A stretch of DNA of 64,000 bases from assembly GCA_947176505.1 (NCBI GenBank), contig CAMWQW010000005.1:1-64000 (forward strand), in the 5' to 3' direction. The notes under the pieces were generated by a model. The model saw only the letters and a program-made list of their open reading frames with translations. It did no database searches and had not been told where the DNA came from. Position numbers and translations under genes: made by a program. Source of the stretch: an uncultured Lachnospiraceae bacterium (lineage in GTDB: Bacteria; Bacillota; Clostridia; Lachnospirales; Lachnospiraceae). Positions 1 to 7,593 of this stretch are shown one piece after another. Position 1 is the stretch's first letter. Every line of letters starts with the position of its first letter.

Positions 1-159
1 CACCTACTTTGCACAGGCGAGAGAGTATGACCCACAGACCGGACGGTTCCATGCGAAGGATGTGCTAGCAGGCAATGGGGCAGTGCCGGTGACTTTGAAC
101 AGGTATACATACTGTCTGGGGAACCCGATGGGATTGGTGGATTTGGATGGGTTGACACC
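1..159 (+). repeat. Copy 1 of RHS core repeat (pairs with 2938-3096)
   Basis: These 159 bases align without gaps to 2938-3096 with only scattered substitutions. Both encode the end of the RHS-associated core, from TYFAQAREY to GLVDL(D/N)GLTP. Identity stops abruptly at the start of the variable toxin domain, as expected when RHS tips are exchanged by recombination within the core. Confidence 0.9.
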
Positions 160-865
160 GGAAGAAAAAGAGTACGCAGTGTACTATCTAAATAATATAG
201 ATGGTGCAAAAGTATTTGGACATAATGCATTGATGCTTGTTGACAATGAAGGAAATGGCAAGGTGTACAGCTACATGGGGGTAATTAATTCGGATAAACT
301 AACAGATTTTTTTGCACTGACACTAGATAGTGCAATGGGATATGCAGAATTGAATCCGGAACAAGTGGCAAAGTTTTTAGCAGATGGGGAAGTAAGCTTG
401 AATAAAAGTGAAATTGGAACAGGTCAAGTAATGGAAGGTACACACGATAATTACGACCGGGCATTGACAAAGCGCATTACGGAAGAAGAGTATTGGGTAT
501 TATATAACGAAATTGAAAGAGTGAAAAGGGAAGATGCGACGTACTCCATATATGTATATAACTGCGATACGGTGGCAGTCCGTACCATCAGTATGATAGA
601 TCCCCAGTTTAATGGTTATGCTACGGGTAATATGGCAGTTGATCTGTGGAACGGCATTCGTGGACCCAAAGACTGGATGATGAGAAACTTCACACCGGAT
701 GCCTCTTTTAATAGTATCAAAAAGCAGGCGTATGGTTGGGAAATGGTGTTTCTTGGAGATACAGAAGCAAAAGAGATCTTATTAAAAGATGTATATAGTT
801 TCCCGTCAAATATGTATGAAATGTTTTTTAATATAGTGGAGGATATCAGCACATGCATAGATTAG
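2..865 (+). CDS. RHS-family polymorphic toxin, C-terminal part (5' truncated by window)
   Basis: The reading frame is open from the window edge, so the gene starts upstream. The first 53 codons are the RHS-associated core signature (AREYDPQTGRF, NRYTYCLGNPMGLVDLDGLTP). RHS proteins are large secreted or surface shells that encase and deliver a C-terminal toxin. Here the tip is about 235 residues with lower GC than the core. It has GHNALMLV with its His codon at 221-223, then YNCDTVA with its Cys codon at 563-565. His first and NC later is the order found in circularly permuted papain-like folds (PPPDE and related families), so a peptidase, deamidase or acyl-bond hydrolase is suggested but not proven. 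The stop overlaps the next gene by 13 bases, which fits a toxin-immunity arrangement. The RHS call is firm; the toxin fold is inference. Confidence 0.85.
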   Translation, partial: TYFAQAREYDPQTGRFHAKDVLAGNGAVPVTLNRYTYCLGNPMGLVDLDGLTPEEKEYAVYYLNNIDGAKVFGHNALMLVDNEGNGKVYSYMGVINSDKLTDFFALTLDSAMGYAELNPEQVAKFLADGEVSLNKSEIGTGQVMEGTHDNYDRALTKRITEEEYWVLYNEIERVKREDATYSIYVYNCDTVAVRTISMIDPQFNGYATGNMAVDLWNGIRGPKDWMMRNFTPDASFNSIKKQAYGWEMVFLGDTEAKEILLKDVYSFPSNMYEMFFNIVEDISTCID

Positions 866-1749
866 AGAAAATCATGATACAGATTTTAGTTTGTTTTTCC
901 ATTGTTTTTTTACATGGATGCGGGTATGAGCCCGAATATTTCCCAAAGGAAGAACTGTCCGATCACAGGAGCCCAGTTTTGTTTTTATCTTCAAAGGAAA
1001 ATGATGAAAAATATTTTATCATGCTGGATCAGCCGGACAGTAAAGTTTATCTGGATTATGGTAAAATATGGGATTATGACCCGGAAGGACAGACTTTTCT
1101 TTTCAGCTTGAAAGATAGTGGGGAAGAAAAGATATATGAATATGATTTAACGAGTGGAAGTCATCGGTGTATTCTAGATACAGCGGATGTGGGACAACCG
1201 GCAGAACAGCCGGACGGGAATGAATTTAAAAGCATTTTCTACCATTTTTCGGATGAAAAGATCAGTGGCATGTATGGAGCAGATTTGTTCGTCTATGACA
1301 TGGGGGAGGACAGAGTCGTATACAGGGAGGAACTGCCGGAAGGGGACAATGGAGAAATATGTGCATGGATAGACCCGCAGACATATCTGTACAGACCTCG
1401 TTATGAAATCTTTGAGGTATGCCTTGATACAGGGGAAATGAGAAAACTGGAAAACGATTTGGCATTTGGTGTGGTTCTTTCTGCTGATAAGAAAATAGGG
1501 TGCAGCTATGGTGTTGAAGGAGAGTGGTGGTCTCCAATCCTTGTCTGGGACACCACAGACTATCGCATCAAACAATATAAGGAGGGGATTGTTACAGGTG
1601 CACGTATGCAGATTTCGGATGATAACAAATACATAATGTTTGCGCGGATTAACAAGGAAAATAATCAGGTATTGTGCATTGGGATTGAGGATGAGAGACT
1701 GTGTACAGTCTATGAGACGGATGACTATATTCTGGATCTGTTATGGTAA
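853..1749 (+). CDS. Lipoprotein, predicted beta-propeller; candidate immunity protein
   Basis: 298 residues. The N-terminus is a short signal peptide ending in a lipobox (FLHGCG), so the mature protein should be lipid-anchored outside the membrane. The rest has repeated YDL/VYD/VWDTTDY-type strands typical of WD40- or TolB-like propellers, but no catalytic motif was seen. It starts inside the RHS gene in another frame, so the two are translationally coupled. By position it is the best immunity candidate for the upstream toxin, although an extracytoplasmic location would be unusual if the toxin acts in the cytoplasm. No named family was recognised. Confidence 0.7.
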   Translation: MHRLEKIMIQILVCFSIVFLHGCGYEPEYFPKEELSDHRSPVLFLSSKENDEKYFIMLDQPDSKVYLDYGKIWDYDPEGQTFLFSLKDSGEEKIYEYDLTSGSHRCILDTADVGQPAEQPDGNEFKSIFYHFSDEKISGMYGADLFVYDMGEDRVVYREELPEGDNGEICAWIDPQTYLYRPRYEIFEVCLDTGEMRKLENDLAFGVVLSADKKIGCSYGVEGEWWSPILVWDTTDYRIKQYKEGIVTGARMQISDDNKYIMFARINKENNQVLCIGIEDERLCTVYETDDYILDLLW

Positions 1750-2071
1750 GCCGGTTGTTTTGATGACGCATATTTGGAATGGACGGGTCATAGTTACGAA
1801 GACGCCAAGGAGGAACTGATAGAGATGGCGGCTTTCTTGGGGAGTCAGCTGGTGGAGTATATGGGTGGAGAATGGTATCATGCCAAAACTGAATATTATG
1901 AAAGTTGTGCAATTAGGAATTGTAACTGCGAAAACATATGTGGTGGAAGCAATTGTCTTCGAGACTTGGTAGGAGGGTATACGAAGAATGGGATGGAATG
2001 GGTAAAACAGATTTATATAAAAATATATCGAAACAGGAGATAGTGATAAAGAGTCATCTCAAGTTAGAGAC
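1750..2071 (+). other. Inter-module debris with an 89-codon Cys-rich frame (1774-2043)
   Basis: This gap separates the lipoprotein from the second RHS core. One frame, possible TTG start at 1774, stop at 2041-2043, encodes a protein with CAIRNCNCENICGGSNC near its end. It is in frame with the lipoprotein gene and follows its stop directly, and no good ribosome binding site was seen. It is probably a remnant of another tip or immunity gene rather than a functional gene. RHS homology resumes at about 2072. Confidence 0.35.
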
Positions 2072-2122
2072 AGCCTCGGGACGACCACCATTAAGAGAGA
2101 CCGGACCGGCAGGGTTATAGCC

Positions 2123-3733
2123 GTGGCAAAAGACGGCACGCCCCTGCGTGACTACGCCTACAACCCCTTCAGCAACCGGGCACACATGAGGGACCACCAC
2201 AAAGGCAGCGCCACTGCCTATACTTACGATGCCGCAGACCGCCTCACCGCGTCAGAAGAGACAATACAACAGACAACACAAGGAGCCGTTATCAGAAGGA
2301 CCTATGAGTACGACCACAGGGGCAACCTGACAAAAGAACTGCAGGAAGGCATCCCTGTCCACAGCTACGCCTACAACGCCATGGACAGACTGGAAAGGAC
2401 ATGGAGTCACACACCCGAAGGCGCCATACAGACAGGAGCCACCTACCATTACAACGGACTTGGACAGCGTGTCGGAAAGAGCATGTACACAGGAGCGGCA
2501 AGGCGGCTCACAGGGACTATGGAACAGCCGGCAGACAGCATGACAGCCGCCGTCAGGGAAGACTACCTCCTCGACCTGACCAGACCCTACCATAACCTCC
2601 TGTCCGTCACAAGGAACGACGGCACCCCGGCACAGACCTTCTACTGGGACAGCAGCACCGCCGCCATGGAAGAAAACGGAACACTCCACTACTACCTGCA
2701 GGACGAAATGGGAAGCCCTGTCCGTGTCAGCGGCTATGACAGCACAGACACCATGACAGACGGAAACCATGACGCCACAACCGCCTACCTTATCTACGGC
2801 TACGACGAATTTGGCAACGACCTCGCCAACACCATCGGTAAAGAACTGGAAGAGGCAGGCATCCCGAACCCCTACACCGAACAGGGAGAAGGACAGCCCT
2901 TCGGGTACACAGGCTACCGTTACGATACACTGGGCGCCACCTACTTCGCACAGGCGAGAGAGTACAACCCACAGACGGGACGGTTCTGTGCGCAGGATGT
3001 GATAGCGGGCAATGGGGCAGTGCCTGTGACGTTGAACAGGTATGGGTACTGTTGGGGGAATCCGGTGGGATTGGTGGATTTGAATGGGTTGACACCATAT
3101 ATCATATATGATACGGAGGAACAAGGATTTGTAGAATATGTTGAAAAAGTGGAAATGGATAGATTAGAAAAACTATATGGGGAAGCACCTATTTTATGTC
3201 CTGTATCAACGATTGAAGATAGTGATGAGTTTAGCTTTGCTGACGTTTGGATGAATAAAATAGGATATGATGAAGATGGAAGAGAAGTAGATATAGATGA
3301 AATCTCGATTATTGCACACGGGGATAAGCAGGGAATATTTTTAAATGATGGTTATGTGGAAGCAAACTATTTAGAGGACTATCCTAAAAAGGTAAAAGTC
3401 ATAACAATTAGTTCATGCAACGCGGGCAATATAGGCAATGAATCAAATATAGCGAGAACATTTTTGAGGACACAGGAAGTAGAGGAAGTAATAGCATGGG
3501 ATGGTATTACAGGAGTAAGCTCATCCGGGTTATTTAAAGGCTGTAGTTTGTATTGGGATCAATCAGATTTCTATGATAATGAAGAAAAGATGCCAATAAA
3601 TATTTTAGGACATGAACTAAGAGTTTTTAAAAGACAACCGTTAGGGAAATTAGTGTATAAACTTGATGAAAACGGAGAAGAGATTGTAGAAGATGAAAAT
3701 GGGAAGAGAGTTTACTATGAATGTCCAAATTAA
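2123..3733 (+). CDS. Orphan RHS tip with caspase-like (clan CD) toxin domain
   Basis: 536 residues from a GTG at 2123. The frame is open back to 2021 and RHS homology (GTTTIKRDRTGRVIAVAKDG) begins before the GTG, with no convincing ribosome binding site, so this looks like a displaced 3' piece of an RHS gene. Residues 1-325 are YD-repeat core ending in GNPVGLVDLNGLTP. The remaining 210 residues are AT-rich and contain IIAHGDKQGIF (His codon 3317-3319) and ITISSCNAGN (Cys codon 3416-3418). His-Gly followed by a strand ending in Ser/Ala-Cys is the dyad layout of clan CD peptidases (caspase, CHAT, C80). It may be silent and serve as a donor that recombines with the full-length upstream RHS gene through the shared core. 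Confidence 0.8.
   Translation: MAKDGTPLRDYAYNPFSNRAHMRDHHKGSATAYTYDAADRLTASEETIQQTTQGAVIRRTYEYDHRGNLTKELQEGIPVHSYAYNAMDRLERTWSHTPEGAIQTGATYHYNGLGQRVGKSMYTGAARRLTGTMEQPADSMTAAVREDYLLDLTRPYHNLLSVTRNDGTPAQTFYWDSSTAAMEENGTLHYYLQDEMGSPVRVSGYDSTDTMTDGNHDATTAYLIYGYDEFGNDLANTIGKELEEAGIPNPYTEQGEGQPFGYTGYRYDTLGATYFAQAREYNPQTGRFCAQDVIAGNGAVPVTLNRYGYCWGNPVGLVDLNGLTPYIIYDTEEQGFVEYVEKVEMDRLEKLYGEAPILCPVSTIEDSDEFSFADVWMNKIGYDEDGREVDIDEISIIAHGDKQGIFLNDGYVEANYLEDYPKKVKVITISSCNAGNIGNESNIARTFLRTQEVEEVIAWDGITGVSSSGLFKGCSLYWDQSDFYDNEEKMPINILGHELRVFKRQPLGKLVYKLDENGEEIVEDENGKRVYYECPN
2938..3096 (+). repeat. Copy 2 of RHS core repeat (pairs with 1-159)
   Basis: Gap-free counterpart of 1-159 at a constant offset of 2937 bases. 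Recombination between the copies would delete or swap the first toxin with its lipoprotein. Confidence 0.9.
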
Positions 3734-4790
3734 AAAGTTTTTAAGCCTTGCAATTGTTGTAACAACTGTTTTACTGATTATTGTGAATGCAGTGCCTACT
3801 ACAAAAATAAAAAAAGTAGATACATCAAATATGTGTGATGAGATACCAGTAAAATTAGTAAGTCTCAATCCCTATATACCGACAAATGAAAATTTTGAAA
3901 TAGCGTATGTATTGGGTGATAAGGGTAATATTTATGTGCTGCGCTGTATTGATGGAAAGTATGATGTTGATTTATGGCAGCCTGAATTTTGGGACAGTGT
4001 TGAGATTACCGATTTATGTGTAGGATATCTTATGTCATACGCATTAGCGATAGACAAAAATGGGTGGATTTATATTTGGGATAAAGAGTATGAGGTCGGT
4101 AGCAGAACCACAATAGAAAGCAAGAAAGAGGAATGGAATATAAAACGGTTAGACAATATTCCAAAGGTGTCTGATATTTTTGCAACATATAATCAGTTTG
4201 TCATTGTAACGGAAACAGGGAATGCTTACAGATGGCATCCGAAAGAATGTCAATGTCCTGATATAGATGAAATGGAGCACATAGATGTAAAACTGCCCAT
4301 TTTAAAAGTTGTCGCTATAGAGAATGAATTACTCATTCTTGATCAGAGTCATGTGCTATGGAGTATAGAAAACGGGATTTCAAAGTGTCTGCAAAAAGAT
4401 GTATGCAATATCGTACAAGGATACAATGGCTTTGCGGCTCAAATGATGAATGGTGAAATATATGTACATCATATCCCTTTACTTGAAGAAGGCTATGAAA
4501 AAACAGTATTTGCAGATAAGTATGAGGCGTCAAAAATAGTATTTGATGGAAGTCCCTCTTTGCTGTCTGTAAGCGGCAAAGCGGCAGTAGTGTGTATGGA
4601 TGGAGACAAATTATATAGATGGGGAAGAAAGGGCAAAAGAGCATGGTTTGGCGTGTACGGGGGAAATGAAGAGGTCTATGAGGCTCCTGTTAAAATAAAC
4701 ATAGACAAGCCTCGATATTATACTCTTATAGGAAAAGATATGATTTATATAGATAGTCAAAATAATCTGTTTGTTATGATACAAGATTAA
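3717..4790 (+). CDS. Membrane-anchored RCC1/propeller-like protein; candidate immunity protein
   Basis: About 357 residues. The start at 3717 (MNVQIKKFLSL) lies within the end of the RHS frame and overlaps it by 17 bases; a longer frame from 3693 is less likely. Residues 5-25 form one hydrophobic segment, a signal anchor or uncleaved signal. The body has repeats of the RCC1 type (YALAIDKNGWIYIWD, FVIVTETGNAYRWH, AVVCMDGDKLYRWG), suggesting a seven-bladed propeller exported across the membrane. Like the lipoprotein at 853-1749 it directly follows an RHS tip, so the two propeller proteins may be functionally equivalent. A role as immunity protein is inferred from position only. Confidence 0.65.
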   Translation: MNVQIKKFLSLAIVVTTVLLIIVNAVPTTKIKKVDTSNMCDEIPVKLVSLNPYIPTNENFEIAYVLGDKGNIYVLRCIDGKYDVDLWQPEFWDSVEITDLCVGYLMSYALAIDKNGWIYIWDKEYEVGSRTTIESKKEEWNIKRLDNIPKVSDIFATYNQFVIVTETGNAYRWHPKECQCPDIDEMEHIDVKLPILKVVAIENELLILDQSHVLWSIENGISKCLQKDVCNIVQGYNGFAAQMMNGEIYVHHIPLLEEGYEKTVFADKYEASKIVFDGSPSLLSVSGKAAVVCMDGDKLYRWGRKGKRAWFGVYGGNEEVYEAPVKINIDKPRYYTLIGKDMIYIDSQNNLFVMIQD

Positions 4791-4883
4791 TCTCGGGATG
4801 CTGTAGATTAAGTATTGATATCCTTGTGAAAAAAGAGTCACCAATATTGGCAATATCACGCGTGTATGGAGGAATAAAGAGCT

Positions 4884-5612
4884 ATGAAAATAAAATTTAT
4901 AAGGTACATATTATATCTGATATACGTAGTGGGTGTAGCGTTCTTCTATATAAGGCATTACACAAACAGTAAATATAATGTCATACCGCGTGAATATGTT
5001 AAACAATATCTGGATGAAACATACAATATGGACTATGAATTTTTAGAAGAAAATTATTTAGTGAATAATTAGTATGTGCTGTATTAGATTTTTTTAGTGA
5101 ACAGATAAAAAAGGGAAAAGGACAGGATATTTTTAATGGTAGAAGAAAACGAGGAAGAGCTGACAAAATTGATAGAGACAATAGATATTGAGGAGTTGCC
5201 TCAAATTATTTATAGGTATGAAAGTAATGATGATATTCGGGTCTATTATAAAGATTTAGAAAATCCGGAAATTAATAAAGCATTTAAAGATTACGGATTA
5301 TTATCTATAAAGAGTGCATTAAATGGTAAAGGATATCTTAGGTTTACAATAAATTCCTGCCTATATACAGTATTATACGAGAAAAAGGATTATCTATTTG
5401 GCTTTTATGATAGTGACGATGATACACCGCGAGATATAAAGAGAGAAGTATGCGACTTAGAATATGGATAGGAGAATGGGGATGTCAAACATAATTACAA
5501 GACAGAAAAGATTATAGATAATTGGTGGTATTATGAGCGGAAAAGAACGGTTACGCCAATTTCTGCCAGACTGGGTGACTTAATAAGCTTTCAACCAAAA
5601 ACAATGGTATAA
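4884..5612 (+). pseudogene. Decayed small membrane-anchored protein gene
   Basis: Three pieces appear to come from one gene. A 62-codon frame at 4884-5072 has a ribosome binding site (GGAGG before it), a transmembrane segment (YILYLIYVVGVAFFY) and then a soluble start. A second frame at 5136-5471 (111 codons) is acidic and soluble. After its stop the same frame continues in coding style through 5612 (DNWWYYERKRTVTP). Between the first two, another frame (AVLDFFSEQIKKGKG) also looks coding. At least one frameshift and one nonsense change are implied. It may be the third immunity gene of the RHS locus. The alternative is two genuine small genes. Confidence 0.5.
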
Positions 5613-5687
5613 TTGTTCAGGTATGCGTATTGAGCATGTATAGCGATTCGACATAGGCATTAGACATTTTATCAACGTAGATTTACA

Positions 5688-5724
5688 ATATAGATGTTCC
5701 AAAGGAGGAGCGTCTATATTTTTT
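5688..5724 (+). terminator. Rho-independent terminator after RHS locus
   Basis: ATATAGATG (5688-5696) pairs with CGTCTATAT (5711-5719) with one G-T pair, and a run of T follows to 5724. Confidence 0.7.
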
Positions 5725-5802
5725 GTATGATGACTGAAGAAATGAGTCTGTGAATGATGAAGCATAAAAAATAAAGAGTTGGCAGCATGATGGAGAATTT
5801 GT

Positions 5803-6399
5803 ATGAAAAAAATATTTGTATGTATGGTTTTAGCAGTAATGCTGGCAGTTCTGACTGCCTGTGGAAATGAAGTAATAGAGGATAGAGAACAGAGAAACGA
5901 CAGCGCTGAGGTAGAATCTGAAGAAAATGCAAGGCAGACATTGGAAGATACCGAGGCAGATTTAGAAAGTGGGGAAGATGAGGCAATGGATACTGCAGCA
6001 GATTACGGATTAGAAGATATAAATGAGGAGGAAGATTATATGGATAACACAATGAAGATTACAGCCGGAGAAAATACATTTACAGCAACATTTGCAGATA
6101 ATTCTTCTGCCGAGGCATTGAAGGAACTTCTTGCCGAAGGACCGCTTACCATTAATATGAGCGATTATGCAAGCATGGAAAAAGTAGGACCGATTGGAAC
6201 AAGCCTTCCAAGGAACGATGAGCAGATTACGACAGGAGCTGGAGATATTATTCTGTATCAAGGAAATGCCCTTGCTATTTATTATGATACAAACTCATGG
6301 AATTTTACCAGAATTGGAAAAATCAATGATGTGACGCAGGCAGAACTCTTAGAGGTATTTGGGGACGGGGATGTAACAGTCGCATTTTCTTTGGATTAG
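5803..6399 (+). CDS. Lipoprotein with cyclophilin-like fold domain
   Basis: 198 residues. The signal peptide ends in a lipobox (LTACG), followed by an acidic low-complexity linker (about residues 22-80). Residues 82-195 match the cyclophilin-like fold family common in Firmicutes: MKITAGENTFTATFADN, TINMSDYASMEKVG, GDIILYQGNALAIYY and WNFTRIGKI. Members are usually secreted or lipid-anchored and often sit beside LysR/flavodoxin genes; the biochemical role is not established. No clear operon partner here. Confidence 0.8.
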   Translation: MKKIFVCMVLAVMLAVLTACGNEVIEDREQRNDSAEVESEENARQTLEDTEADLESGEDEAMDTAADYGLEDINEEEDYMDNTMKITAGENTFTATFADNSSAEALKELLAEGPLTINMSDYASMEKVGPIGTSLPRNDEQITTGAGDIILYQGNALAIYYDTNSWNFTRIGKINDVTQAELLEVFGDGDVTVAFSLD

Positions 6400-6474
6400 G
6401 TTTTGGTGCGGATTTTGAAACGTTAGAGAATGGCTTGTTTCTTAAAATCGTCAATATGACTTAGAAAATATCCA

Positions 6475-6818
6475 TTATTCAAGGGTTTCCAATGCCCCTA
6501 TGAACTTGTAATGGATAGTAAGTCGTTGAATTTTCTGCCCGTCTATCTCTACGGGTTCAGAAACAAGAATTTTTTCTATGAGTTGATTGATTATCTTAAA
6601 ATTGAGTTCTGTTATCTCTGCATAACCGCTTATCTGCTCCGTAAACGGGGTGATTGCGTTACCTCGGCTTTCCGTTTCTTCTCGTTCTGCTTTTTCTTTT
6701 CGTTGGCTACACGCTGTTTCGCCTGTTCCAATGCCTGCAATACTTTTTCTAAGTTTCTACTTGCGTCATTTTTGTTTTCAAAATCGCTACCAAAAGGTAA
6801 ACAATATTCAGTTTTCAT
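6475..6818 (-). pseudogene. Serine recombinase C-terminal remnant (DUF4368-like)
   Basis: On the minus strand the frame ending at 6475 reads GNAITPFTEQISGYAEITEL, then FKIINQLIEKILVSE and TIHYKFIGALETLE before its stop. This is the C-terminal pattern of large serine recombinases of clostridial mobilizable transposons. Upstream in another frame is a 62-residue piece with a Lys/Gln-rich coiled coil (EKVLQALEQAKQRVANEKKK). The catalytic N-terminus is absent and the pieces are out of frame, so this is a dead end of a transposon. The family assignment rests on pattern recall. Confidence 0.55.
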
Positions 6819-6857
6819 ATCATTTTTCTGTCTTGATTTTTTCCAACAAACAGGAAG

Positions 6858-7529
6858 TTATAGTAAATAACCTATAGCGATGAAAAGATAACTATACAAG
6901 CATTTCCTGTTTAATCTTAAATACATTACACCGCTAAGAACAGAAAATATCATAGTAGAAATTCCGTTCCATATTTCAAGTCCTACTCCTCTTGATACGA
7001 AATGAATCGCTCCCCATGTCATAGCCAATATAATACCGCCAAAAGGAATTGAACTTTCTTTTTTCAACAAGGTTTCAATCGCTTTTTGCCCATATATTAT
7101 GATTAGAATAACAAGCATTACTTCAAATATATAGTATAAATACTGCGCACAATATTGGAATACGGTTTTCCCCTGTGCTTCTCCAATGAACTTTAATGTA
7201 TGCCAATCAATGAAAGTCATAATTTTACAGCCAATGAAGCAAGCAAGTATTACTATCCAATTTTTCAAAGAAATCTTCTCCCTTTTGCTTCCCCTTTCTG
7301 GAAAATGATAATATTTCCTTGAAAAAAGCAGGAGAACACCAATGAAAAACGCCCACATAAAAACCATTATGATACAATGAATACTTCTTTGCTGCATTGT
7401 ATAATTCTGTATGTCTACATGCAGAAATATAACTTCAATTCCAAATATTGACAGCAATTCAAGCATAAATCCTCCAAATGAAAGTAAACTCAGCCATAAA
7501 TATTTTGTCCATTTTACTTCTTTAACCAT
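6858..7529 (-). CDS. CPBP-like integral membrane protein with degenerate active site
   Basis: 223 residues with about six to seven membrane segments. The last third, IPFGGIILAMTWGAIHF, resembles the third motif of CPBP intramembrane proteases (small residue pattern then His). Where active family members have EExxxR there is only QKAIETLLKK, so peptidase activity is doubtful. The ribosome binding site AAGGAG is placed well before the start. It lies 64 bases downstream of the Lnt-like gene on the same strand and is probably co-transcribed. Confidence 0.6.
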   Translation of the reverse strand: MVKEVKWTKYLWLSLLSFGGFMLELLSIFGIEVIFLHVDIQNYTMQQRSIHCIIMVFMWAFFIGVLLLFSRKYYHFPERGSKREKISLKNWIVILACFIGCKIMTFIDWHTLKFIGEAQGKTVFQYCAQYLYYIFEVMLVILIIIYGQKAIETLLKKESSIPFGGIILAMTWGAIHFVSRGVGLEIWNGISTMIFSVLSGVMYLRLNRKCLYSYLFIAIGYLL

Positions 7530-7593
7530 TATCTTCTCCTTATGAAATTCCGATTTTTCACTTTTTGCAACTTCCCGACAAATGGGAATTTAA

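Noticed and set aside
2252-3124. 290-codon minus-strand open frame opposite the RHS core
   Set aside because: It mirrors GC-rich RHS codons, has low-complexity Val/Cys-rich text, no ribosome binding site and no family resemblance.
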